Source of the DNA: Desulfovibrionaceae bacterium
GTDB lineage: Bacteria > Desulfobacterota > Desulfovibrionia > Desulfovibrionales > Desulfovibrionaceae
DNA length: 8,630 bases
Assembly (NCBI GenBank): GCA_900770205.1
Contig: CAAGJV010000450.1
Span: forward strand, 1 to 8,630
Direction: 5' to 3'
In this document: one piece after another, positions 1 to 7,300 of the stretch
How positions within the stretch are numbered: position 1 is the stretch's first letter
Layout of the letters: every line of letters starts with the position of its first letter
Notes under the pieces: model-generated
Databases searched by the model: none
The model's input: the letters and a program-made list of their open reading frames with translations, nothing else
Told to the model about the DNA's origin: nothing
Position numbers and translations under genes: made by a program

Positions 1-160
1 AAAACCCCTGAGCATTCTCTATTCCGATCTGCGGGAAATAGACGGCGTTGTCTGCGGGCAGATGGTGATGCAGCTGCCGGATGATCGGGAAGCCTGTGAA
101 CGTATTCGCGCTTTTGCCGCCGCAAAGGGGCTTGTTCTGGAGGATATGAATCATGTTTGA
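1..160 (+). CDS. metN: Methionine ABC transporter ATP-binding protein MetN, C-terminal end (partial)
   Basis: Only the last 52 codons are present; the gene enters from the left edge and stops with TGA at 158-160. The visible residues (LSILYSDLREIDGVV near the left edge, then GQMVMQLP, ending LEDMNHV) have the length and pattern of the NIL domain at the C-terminus of MetN. In this family that domain binds methionine and inhibits transport when cytoplasmic methionine is high. The ATPase domain itself is outside the window. The stop overlaps the metI start by eight bases (153-160), so the two are almost certainly translationally coupled. The identification rests on the NIL-like tail plus the intact metI and metQ that follow. 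Another NIL-containing ABC ATPase is possible but unlikely in this context. Confidence 0.87.
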   Translation, partial: KPLSILYSDLREIDGVVCGQMVMQLPDDREACERIRAFAAAKGLVLEDMNHV

Positions 161-815
161 TGAACAGCTTGTGGAAATGCTGTGGGAAGGCGTGCTCGAT
201 ACGCTTTACATGACGATTGTTTCAACCGCGCTTTCCTATGTGTTCGGCATGATAATGGGGGTGTTTCTGGTGATATGCCGCAAAGACGGCATTGCACCGC
301 GTCCTGCGTTCTACGCCGCTCTCGACATGGTGGTGAACCTGACCCGTTCCTTCCCCTTCCTCATTCTCATGATAGCGGTCATTCCCTTCACCCGTTTTCT
401 TGTGGGAACGACCATAGGCAATAATGCCACGGTTGTTCCGCTGGTTATTGCGGCTGCGCCGTTTGTCGCCCGCCTTATCGAAGCCTCACTTCTTGAGGTG
501 GATGCCGGCGTGGTGGAAGCCGCGCAGGCCATGGGCGCTTCCGTGTGGCAGATTATCTGCAAGGTTCTTCTGCCTGAAGCGCTTCCTTCCCTTCTCAACG
601 GAAGCGCCGTGGCGGCAATCACCATACTCGGCTATTCCGCCATGTCTGGCGCTGTGGGCGGAGGCGGCCTGGGAAAGCTTGCCATTATGTATGGATATAA
701 CCGCTATCAGACAGATATCATGTTTGCAACGATCATCCTTCTTATCATTATTGTTCAGCTGTTTCAGATGCTTGGAAACTGGGCGACCAAACGTTTTGAT
801 AAAAGGGTTTCCTAA
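153..815 (+). CDS. metI: Methionine ABC transporter permease MetI
   Basis: This 220-residue inner-membrane permease forms the channel of the MetNIQ importer, which brings methionine into the cytoplasm using ATP hydrolysed by MetN. It has about five hydrophobic segments (roughly residues 18-42, 56-80, 92-110, 150-172 and 188-208). The EAA loop that docks onto the ATPase is at 122-141: EAAQAMGAS, then conserved I and LP (KVLLPEALP). The glycine-rich stretch GAVGGGGLG at 166-174 is typical of MetI. The length matches the family (about 217 residues). The ATG at 153 is preceded by GGAGGA at 139-144, which lies inside the end of metN, with eight bases of spacing. metQ follows after 32 bases. Nothing looks damaged. 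Confidence 0.95.
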   Translation: MFDEQLVEMLWEGVLDTLYMTIVSTALSYVFGMIMGVFLVICRKDGIAPRPAFYAALDMVVNLTRSFPFLILMIAVIPFTRFLVGTTIGNNATVVPLVIAAAPFVARLIEASLLEVDAGVVEAAQAMGASVWQIICKVLLPEALPSLLNGSAVAAITILGYSAMSGAVGGGGLGKLAIMYGYNRYQTDIMFATIILLIIIVQLFQMLGNWATKRFDKRVS

Positions 816-835
816 ACGGCGCGTTGCCGAAACAC

Positions 836-842
836 AGAGAGG
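836..842 (+). promoter_or_regulatory. Ribosome binding site that fixes the metQ start
   Basis: AGAGAGG lies five bases before the ATG at 848. The reading frame is open further upstream, with a TTG at 824, but that codon has no purine-rich site at a suitable distance. The ATG at 848 also places a clean signal peptide at the N-terminus. Confidence 0.75.
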
Positions 843-847
843 TTTTT

Positions 848-1648
848 ATGAAATTTTCTTCCGTTGTTCTTTCTGCGCTTCTTTCCCTTTCCGTTGCCGG
901 AGCAGCCTTCCAGGCCTCTGCGGCGGAAGTTAAGGTGGGAGCGTCTCCTACTCCCCATGCAGAGATTCTTAAAGCCGCTGTTCCGCTTCTCAAGGCTCAG
1001 GGACACGACCTGAAAATCATCGAATATGCTGATTATGTTCAGCCCAATATGGCGCTCGATGCGGGCGAACTCAATGCCAATTATTTTCAGCATCAGCCCT
1101 ATCTCACCGATTTCAATAAGGAAAAGGGAACAAAAATCGTTTCCATCGCCTCCGTGCATTATGAACCCTTCGGTATTTATGCCGGAAAGGCGAAATCGCT
1201 TAAAGATATCAGAAAGGGCGCTATTATCGCCGTTCCCAACGATACGACCAACGAAGCCAGGGCGCTGCTTCTTCTGCAGGAAAACGGGCTTATCAAGCTG
1301 AAAGACGGCGCAGGCCTTACGGCCACGCGCAGGGATATTGTGGAAAATCCTCATAAGATCAGGATCGAAGAACTCGAAGCCGCCCAGCTTGTCCGTTCCC
1401 TGCCCGATGTTGATTTTGCCACCATCAATGGCAACTATGCCATTCTCGGCGGACTGAAAGTGAAGGATGCTCTGGCGGCGGAAACCGCAGATTCCATTGC
1501 TGCTGCCACCTATGCCAATATATTGGCCGTTCGTCAGGGAGATGAGCAGAAGCCGGAACTTAAGGCTCTTGCAGAGGTACTGAAGAGCGAGGCGATAAGG
1601 AAGTTCATCACCGATACCTATGAAGGGGCCGTTGTTCCTTCCAAATAA
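848..1648 (+). CDS. metQ: Methionine-binding periplasmic protein MetQ (NlpA family)
   Basis: This 266-residue substrate-binding protein captures methionine outside the inner membrane and hands it to MetI. It begins with a signal peptide (MKFSS, then a hydrophobic core to about residue 20) with a likely signal peptidase I site after QASA at residue 25. Family landmarks are GASPTPHAEIL (31-41), NANYFQHQPYL (77-87), HYEPFGIY (104-111), the NDTTNEARALLLLQ stretch (131-144) and ATINGNYA (191-198). No cysteine lies near the signal cleavage site, so it is probably a soluble periplasmic protein rather than a lipoprotein like E. coli MetQ. It is the last gene of the metNIQ operon and is followed 11 bases later by a terminator. 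Specificity for L- or D-methionine or a derivative cannot be read from the sequence. Confidence 0.94.
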   Translation: MKFSSVVLSALLSLSVAGAAFQASAAEVKVGASPTPHAEILKAAVPLLKAQGHDLKIIEYADYVQPNMALDAGELNANYFQHQPYLTDFNKEKGTKIVSIASVHYEPFGIYAGKAKSLKDIRKGAIIAVPNDTTNEARALLLLQENGLIKLKDGAGLTATRRDIVENPHKIRIEELEAAQLVRSLPDVDFATINGNYAILGGLKVKDALAAETADSIAAATYANILAVRQGDEQKPELKALAEVLKSEAIRKFITDTYEGAVVPSK

Positions 1649-1659
1649 GGAATGAAAAG

Positions 1660-1697
1660 CAGAAAGGCACCGTATCTTGCGGTGCCTTTCTGTTTTT
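1660..1697 (+). terminator. Intrinsic terminator of metNIQ
   Basis: A perfect 13-bp stem (CAGAAAGGCACCG at 1660-1672 and its complement at 1680-1692) with a seven-base loop is followed by TTTTT at 1693-1697. It starts 11 bases after the metQ stop. Confidence 0.93.
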
Positions 1698-1824
1698 AAG
1701 CCCTTTTTCGCTGTGCACATGGCATAGCCGGCCAGATATTTTTCATCGGGCATACTCTTTTTAAGGAAAGTCTTCATGAAGAGAAAATTCTCTGAAACAT
1801 TTACAAAGCATCATTAATAGGATA

Positions 1825-1869
1825 GCGTAGTCATACGCAATGTATTCCGACCTGTCCGCTTTTAAGCGG
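1825..1869 (+). promoter_or_regulatory. Upstream region of hydAB with two inverted repeats
   Basis: The 210 bases between the metQ terminator and hydA must carry the hydAB promoter, but I find no convincing sigma-70 -35/-10 pair or sigma-54 site. Two small inverted repeats are visible: GCGTA-gtca-TACGC at 1825-1838, and CCGCTT-tt-AAGCGG at 1856-1869. The second ends 38 bases before the hydA start and has no T-run, so it is not a terminator. Either could be an operator or a leader hairpin. Further upstream, AGAGAA-aa-TTCTCT lies near 1780-1794. All three repeats are short and could be chance. Confidence 0.3.
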
Positions 1870-1907
1870 GGGATTCATGGCCGAACTTTTTACCTGTGGA
1901 GAGTTGA

Positions 1908-3161
1908 ATGGCTCGTATTACTATGGAGCATGTGCAGTACGAAGCGCATGTTCCCGCGGTTGGGAGCAACCCGGACCAGCTTTCTTTTGTGCAGATCGAT
2001 CCTAAAAAGTGTATCGGCTGCGATTCCTGCCAGCGTTACTGCCCTGTAGACGCCATCTACGGCGCCTCCGGCAAGGTTCATAGCATTCCTCATCATGAAG
2101 TATGCATCAACTGCGGGCAGTGCCTTGTTCATTGCCCCCAGGGCGCCATTTATGAAGAGCAGACCTGGGTGCCTGAACTGGAAAAGAAACTGGCCGACAA
2201 GAGTGTCAAGTGCATCGCCATGCCCGCGCCTGCTGTGCGCTATGCCCTTGGCGAAGCCTTTGGCATGCCCGTAGGTTCCGTCACCACCGGGCGCATGCTG
2301 ACCGCGCTTAAAATGCTTGGTTTTGCCCATTGCTGGGATACGGAATTTGCCGCAGACGTCACGATCTGGGAAGAAGCTTCTGAGTTTGTTGAACGCCTGA
2401 CGGCAAAGAAGGATCTGCCCCAGTTCACGTCTTGCTGCCCTGGCTGGCAGAAGTTCTGTGAAACGTATTATCCCGATCTGCTGCCCCATTTTTCTTCCTG
2501 CAAGTCGCCTGTCGGCATGAATGGCGCCCTGGCGAAAACCTATGGCGCGGAACAGAAAGGCTACGCCAAGGAGAGCATCTATACCGTTTCCATCATGCCC
2601 TGCGTTGCCAAGAAGTATGAAGGGCTCCGCCCCGAACTGAAATCGAGCGGCCTGCGCGATATCGATGCCACGCTCAATACGCGTGAACTCGCTTACATGA
2701 TCAAAAAGGCCGGCATCGATCTTGCTCATCTTCCGGAAAGCGGCGTAGACAGCCTTATGGGCGAATCGACCGGCGGCGCCACCATTTTTGGCGTGACGGG
2801 CGGCGTTATGGAAGCGGCCCTGCGCTATGCCTATCAGGCTGTAACCGGCTCCAAGCCCGGAAAGATGGACTTCAAGCCTGTCCGCGGCATGAAGGGCTTC
2901 CGCGAAGCCACCATCAATATTGCCGGAACGGAAATCAAGGTTGCGGTTGTTCACGGCGCCAAGAATTTCCCCGCTGTTCTCAATAAAGTGCGTGCCGGCG
3001 AATGCCCGTATCACTTCATTGAATTCATGGCATGCCCCGGCGGCTGTGTCTGCGGCGGCGGGCAGCCGATCATGCCTACGGTGTGGGATGTGTTTGAACA
3101 TAAGGCCGGCCAGCTTTTTGCCAGCTATCGTCAGCGCCTTGAAGACAATCAGCAGGCATAA
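1908..3161 (+). CDS. hydA: Periplasmic [FeFe] hydrogenase large subunit HydA
   Basis: This 417-residue catalytic subunit interconverts H2 with protons and electrons. The N-terminus holds two [4Fe-4S] clusters: C35, C38, C41, C45 and C66, C69, C72, C76. The H-cluster domain follows with all three signatures: FTSCCPGWQ (C176 the proton-relay Cys, C177 a cluster ligand), MPCVAKKYE (C232, K235) and EFMACPGGCVCGGGQP (C376, C380). Length and sequence closely match Desulfovibrio vulgaris/desulfuricans HydA. As in those enzymes there is no signal peptide; export depends on the Tat signal of HydB. In the D. desulfuricans enzyme a C-terminal tail is cut off after export, and the extra residues after about 397 here fit that. 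The ATG at 1908 has GGAGAG at 1898-1903. hydB follows after 11 bases. The maturases HydE, HydF and HydG are not in the window. Confidence 0.98.
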   Translation: MARITMEHVQYEAHVPAVGSNPDQLSFVQIDPKKCIGCDSCQRYCPVDAIYGASGKVHSIPHHEVCINCGQCLVHCPQGAIYEEQTWVPELEKKLADKSVKCIAMPAPAVRYALGEAFGMPVGSVTTGRMLTALKMLGFAHCWDTEFAADVTIWEEASEFVERLTAKKDLPQFTSCCPGWQKFCETYYPDLLPHFSSCKSPVGMNGALAKTYGAEQKGYAKESIYTVSIMPCVAKKYEGLRPELKSSGLRDIDATLNTRELAYMIKKAGIDLAHLPESGVDSLMGESTGGATIFGVTGGVMEAALRYAYQAVTGSKPGKMDFKPVRGMKGFREATINIAGTEIKVAVVHGAKNFPAVLNKVRAGECPYHFIEFMACPGGCVCGGGQPIMPTVWDVFEHKAGQLFASYRQRLEDNQQA

Positions 3162-3172
3162 GGGGAGTTTCC

Positions 3173-3550
3173 ATGTCTATTAAAAGCATTACTCGTCGTG
3201 GATTCCTGCGTGGCTGCTGCATTCTTACGGGCGGCCTGGCTATGGGCGTTCATATCACCGGCCGCGCCATAGCAGGCGTGCGCAGCATCAAGGATTATAT
3301 GCAGGAACGCATTGCCAGCGTTTATCGCGAAGACAAAGCCTTTGCGCACCGCGCTTCTCAAGATAACGTGCAGGTTCAGGAACTTTATCAGAAATTCCTG
3401 GAAAAGCCTCTTTCTGAAAGGGCGCATCATCTGCTGCATACCGAATGGTACGATAAGTCTGCTGCAGTGAAGGCACTGAACGATGGCGGCCAGTACCCCG
3501 GCCCGCGCGGCGGAGAATTCCGTTATAAGAAGTATCCTTACGAAGCGTAA
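3173..3550 (+). CDS. hydB: Periplasmic [FeFe] hydrogenase small subunit HydB, Tat-exported
   Basis: This 125-residue subunit wraps around HydA and carries the export signal for the pair. A twin-arginine signal is at the N-terminus: SITRRGFLRG at residues 5-14, a hydrophobic stretch to about 28, and a likely cleavage after AIA at residue 34. The mature part begins near VRSIKDYM. It contains RASQDN, the FLEKPLSE region and LLHTEWYDKS, and it ends near YPYEA, all typical of Desulfovibrio HydB. Length matches the family (about 123). The start has AGGGGAG at 3161-3167, overlapping the last base of the hydA stop. Two adjacent cysteines (C15, C16) lie in the signal, but the surrounding residues do not form a good lipobox. 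It is co-transcribed with hydA and closed by a terminator. Confidence 0.96.
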   Translation: MSIKSITRRGFLRGCCILTGGLAMGVHITGRAIAGVRSIKDYMQERIASVYREDKAFAHRASQDNVQVQELYQKFLEKPLSERAHHLLHTEWYDKSAAVKALNDGGQYPGPRGGEFRYKKYPYEA

Positions 3551-3561
3551 GGAATCATCAG

Positions 3562-3586
3562 AGGGCCCTGTAATGCAGGGCCTTTT
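3562..3586 (+). terminator. Intrinsic terminator of hydAB
   Basis: GGCCCTG (3564-3570) pairs with CAGGGCC (3576-3582) around a five-base loop, extended by one G-T and one A-T pair, with TTTT at 3583-3586. It begins 12 bases after the hydB stop. Confidence 0.85.
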
Positions 3587-3600
3587 CCATATCAGATGAT

Positions 3601-3641
3601 AAAAAAAAAGAACCACCTGCAAGGCAGATGGCTCTTTTTTT
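3601..3641. terminator. Two-way terminator between hydAB and the convergent rubrerythrin gene
   Basis: A 12-bp imperfect stem (3609-3620 with 3624-3635, two A/C mismatches) is flanked by nine A on the left (3601-3609) and seven T on the right (3635-3641). The A-run is a T-run on the minus strand, so the hairpin can end transcripts from both sides. It lies 19 bases past the end of the minus-strand rubrerythrin reading frame. Confidence 0.85.
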
Positions 3642-3659
3642 ATGACTGTGAGTGCTGAA

Positions 3660-4205
3660 TTAGAAGTAACGCTTCAGCAGGCCGGCAAATCCGGCGCCAT
3701 GGCGGGCTTCGTCTTTGGCCATTTCATGAACGGTATCGTGAATGGCATCGTAGCCCTTGGCCTTGGCCTTGCGAGCGGTTTCCATTTTTCCGGCGCAGGC
3801 GCCGGCTTCGGCTTCCGCACGCATTTTAACATTGGTCTTGGTGCAGGGAACAAGCACTTCTCCAAGCAGTTCGGCAAATTTTGCCGCATGTTACGCTTCT
3901 TCAAAGGAATAACGATTGAAGCAATCGGCAATTTCAGGATAGCCTTCGCGCTCTGCCTGGCGGCTCATGGCAAGATACATGCCGACTTCCGTGCATTCAC
4001 CCGTGAAATTCGCGCGGAGTTCTTCCATGATGTCGGCATCTTCAACTTTGCCGTCGCCAACATGATGTTCGGTCACGAAGCCGGCATTGCCTTCTTCTAC
4101 ACGGAATTTGCTGCCGGCAGCCTTGCACTGGGGGCATACGAAGCCTTCGGGGAGGGATTCTGCTTCAACGGTATAGCCACAAACGGGGCAGACATACTTT
4201 TTCAT
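3660..4205 (-). pseudogene. Reverse rubrerythrin (NADH peroxidase family), interrupted by an in-frame TAA
   Basis: Intact members of this family reduce H2O2 with electrons from NADH via rubredoxin-type iron and a diiron site in the cytoplasm. The frame runs 181 residues from ATG at 4205, with AAGGAGA at 4213-4219. A rubredoxin domain comes first (CPVC at 6-9, CPQC at 24-27), then a ferritin-like domain with helix A (ANFTGECTEVGMYLAMSRQA, E70), SFEEA and the last helix (HEMAKDEARHG, E166 and H169). Codon 105 (plus-strand 3891-3893) is TAA where homologs have Glu in the EEAEHA motif; beyond it the same frame continues as HAAKFAELLGE and ends normally near LLKRYF. No indel is needed: GAA to TAA explains it. 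The 104-residue product would lose half the diiron ligands. It is either a true pseudogene or a sequencing/assembly error. Confidence 0.88.
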
Positions 4206-4264
4206 GGGAAGATCTCCTTCTATGGTGCGGTAAAAAGCGGCGCATGATAAGCAGCGCCTGAGAA

Positions 4265-4294
4265 AAAGAGCGGCAGAATGTTCTGCCGCTCTTT
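4265..4294 (-). terminator. Intrinsic terminator of the PFOR gene
   Basis: A perfect 14-bp inverted repeat (4265-4278 with 4281-4294, core GAGCGGCAGAA) starts 14 bases past the PFOR stop. The A-run at 4263-4267 gives a T-run on the minus strand. It separates PFOR from the rubrerythrin gene, which starts only about 60 bases further on. Confidence 0.9.
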
Positions 4295-4308
4295 GGGGTT
4301 ACGCGTTA

Positions 4309-7300
4309 TTACTTGGCAAGTTCCGTCAGTTCATCGAAGCGTTCCTGGTACTGCTTGGCCATGGTGGCGCGCAGTTCCTTGGCGAGTTCCGGCTTTGCCT
4401 TTTCGAGCTGGGCATAGCGGTTTTCACCAAGCAGGAATTCTTCAAGCGTTCCATCGGGAGCCTTCTTGTAGTCGAGGGTGAAGGGGTTCTTGCCTTCATC
4501 CTTGAGTGCGGGGTTGAAGCGGTACAGGGGCCAGTAGCCGGTCTGCACGGCAAGCTTGGCTTCTTCCAGGCTGCGGCCCATGCCCTTGCGGATACCCTGG
4601 TTGATGCAGGGAGCGTAGGCAATGATCAGGGAAGGTCCGTTGTAGGCTTCAGCTTCCTTGAAGGCCTTGACGACCTGGTTCATATCGGCGCCCATGCTCA
4701 CGCTGGCCACATACACATAGCCATACGTCATAGCCATGCGGCCGAGGTCCTTCTTGCGGACGGGCTTGCCGGCAGCAGCGAACTTGGCGATGGAGCCGAG
4801 CGGGGTAGCCTTGGAAGCCTGGCCGCCGGTGTTGGAATACACTTCGGTATCGACAACAAATACGTTGATGTCGGCGCCGGAAGCGATAACGTGGTCGAGA
4901 CCGCCGTAGCCGATGTCGTAGCCCCAGCCGTCGCCGCCGAAGACCCAGAAGGACTTCTTGGTGAAGAGATCCTGCATGTTCAGAAGCTTGATGAGGGAAG
5001 GATCGAGTTCGGAATTATACAGGGCATCGAGAACCGCTTCGCCGTATTCGCGGGAGAGAGCGGCATCATCTTTATTGTCGAGCCAGTTCTGAAGAGCGGT
5101 CTTCAGTTCATCGCTGAGATCGGGCAGTTCAAGGGCTTCACGGCAGGCCATGGCAAGGCCTTCACGGCGCTGCTTGTAGGCATCGTGCATGCCGAGGCCG
5201 TATTCGGCGGCGTCTTCAAACAGGGAGTTGCCCCATGCCGGGCCGAAGCCGTCTTTGTTCGTGCAGTAAGGCGTGGTGGGAGCAGAGCCGCCCCAGATGG
5301 AGGTACAGCCGGTAGCGTTGGCAATGACCATGCGTTCGCCGAAGAGCTGGGTGAGGAGCTTGACATAGGGGGTTTCGCCGCAGCCGGCGCAGGCGCCGGA
5401 GAACTCCAGCAGAGGCTGGCAGAGCTGAGAACCCTTGAGGGTGTTGCGGTCGATGAGATCATCTTTGATGGAAATGTTTTCTTCCGCAAACTTCAGGTTG
5501 TTGACCTGATCTTCAAGCTGGCCTTCCAGAGGCTTCATAACGAGAGCCTTTTCCTTGGCAGGGCAGACATTGGCGCAGGAGCCGCAGCCCAGGCAGTCCT
5601 GAGCGTAAACCTGCATGCGGTACTTGAGGCCCTTGAGTTCCTTGCCGTTGGCATCGATGGTAACAAAGCTTGCCGGCGCTCCTTCCAGTTCTTCTTCCGT
5701 GGCGAGAACGGGGCGGATAGCCGCATGCGGGCAGGCCATGGAGCAGCGGAAGCACTGAATGCACTTGGTGGAATCCCATTCGGGAACCATCACGGCAACG
5801 CCGCGCTTTTCGCAGGCAGTGGTGCCCAGGGGTACGATACCGGCAGGATCGAAGGCAGAGACGGGGAGAGCATCGCCCTTCTGAGCGAGGATCGGGCGCA
5901 CAACGTTGGCGATGTAAGGATCGACATCGTTGTAGATGGAAGGAGTATCAACAGCATCGGCCCAGGATTCGGGGTACTTGATTTCGGTGAGGGCTTCAAG
6001 AGCCTTGTCCACGGCGGCGATGTTCATGTTGACGATCTTGTCGCCCTTCTTGCCGTAGGTCTTCTTGATGGCGGCCTTGATATAGCCGATGGCTTCGTCA
6101 AGAGGAAGAACGTTGGCGAGCTTGAAGAAGGCCGTCTGCGTCACCATGTTGATGCGGTTGCCGAGGCCGACTTCCGCCGCAACCTTGCCGGCATCAACAT
6201 TGTAGAACTTCAGGTGCTTGGCGGCAATAGCGCGCTTCATCTGACCGGGCAGTTCGCGGTCCATGTCTTCCACGGTCTGCCAGCTGGAGTTGAGAAGGAA
6301 GGTGCCGCCGTCTTTGATGCCTTCCAGCACGTCGTACATGTGCACGTAGGCGTCTTTATGGCAGGCCACGAAGTCGGCACGGTTCACCAGATAGGAAGAC
6401 TTGAGGTAGGACTTGCCGAAACGCAGATGGGAAACAGTGAAGCCGCCGGACTTCTTGGAGTCGTAGGCGAAGTAGCCCTGAGCGTACATGTCGGTGTTGT
6501 CGCCGATGATCTTGATGGCGTCTTTGTTGGCGCCCACGGTACCATCGGAGCCAAGGCCGAAGAACTTGCACTGCACGGTGCCGGCAGGCACGGTGTCGAT
6601 ATCGGCGCCGACTTCAAGGGAAAGGTTGGTCACGTCGTCGTTGATGCCCACGGTGAAGTGGTTCTTGGGAGAGGCAACCAGCATGTTGTCGAACACAGCC
6701 TTTGCCATGGCAGGAGTGAATTCCTTGGAGCCGAGGCCGTAGCGGCCGGCAATGACCTTGGGGAAGACACGGACCTGATCGCCGTTTTCCACAAAAGCCG
6801 TGCAGACGTCTTCGTAGAGGGGTTCGCCAAGAGCGCCGGGTTCCTTGGTGCGGTCAAGCACCGTCACCGTCTGCACGGTGGCAGGCAGCACGTTCAGCAT
6901 GTGTTCGGCGCTGAAGGGGCGGTACAGGCGGACTTTCACGATACCAACGCGTTCGCCGCGTTCATTCAGGTAGTCAACCACTTCTTCCATGACATCGCAG
7001 GAAGAGCCCATGGCGATGACCACGCGGTCGGCTTCAGGATCGCCGTAGTAATCGAAGGGCTTGTAGTTGCGGCCGGTGATGGAGGCAACGCTCTTCATGG
7101 CCTTAACAACGATGGCCGGCACTTCGTTATAGTAGGGGTTGCAGGCTTCGCGGTTCTGGAAGTAGATATCGGGGTTCTGGGCAGTGCCGCGCTGATGGGG
7201 GTGTTCGGGATTCATGGCGTTTTCGCGGAATTCCTGAACCTTATCCCAGTTGACGACCTTGCGGATGTCTTCGTAGTCGATGACTTCAATCTTGCGGATT

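Noticed and set aside
812..1777. A 321-codon minus-strand open frame opposite metQ, whose first part lies in the intergenic region
   Set aside because: It runs through the metQ terminator hairpin and then antisense to metQ in register. The first 27 or so codons look protein-like, but no strong ribosome site precedes the ATG at 1777 and I recognise no homolog.
1800..1823. TTTACA followed by TAGGAT as a hydAB promoter
   Set aside because: The spacing is only 12 bases, and no better -10 is found 16-18 bases downstream.
1890..3101. A 403-codon minus-strand open frame opposite hydA
   Set aside because: It has the same antisense register as hydA and is explained by codon bias; it has no family motif, and hydA is unmistakable.
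3660..3857. Downstream half of the rubrerythrin as a separate small gene starting at GTG 3857
   Set aside because: It has no ribosome site and begins in the middle of the ferritin-like domain, so it is better read as the remainder of the interrupted gene.
3891..3893. Recoding of the TAA as a special amino acid
   Set aside because: Known recoding uses TGA (selenocysteine) or TAG (pyrrolysine). TAA at a position that is Glu in homologs fits a simple nonsense change or error.
3642..4247. A 201-codon plus-strand open frame opposite the broken rubrerythrin
   Set aside because: The minus strand shows clear rubredoxin and ferritin-like motifs with a good ribosome site; the plus-strand product is a shadow rich in F, G and A.
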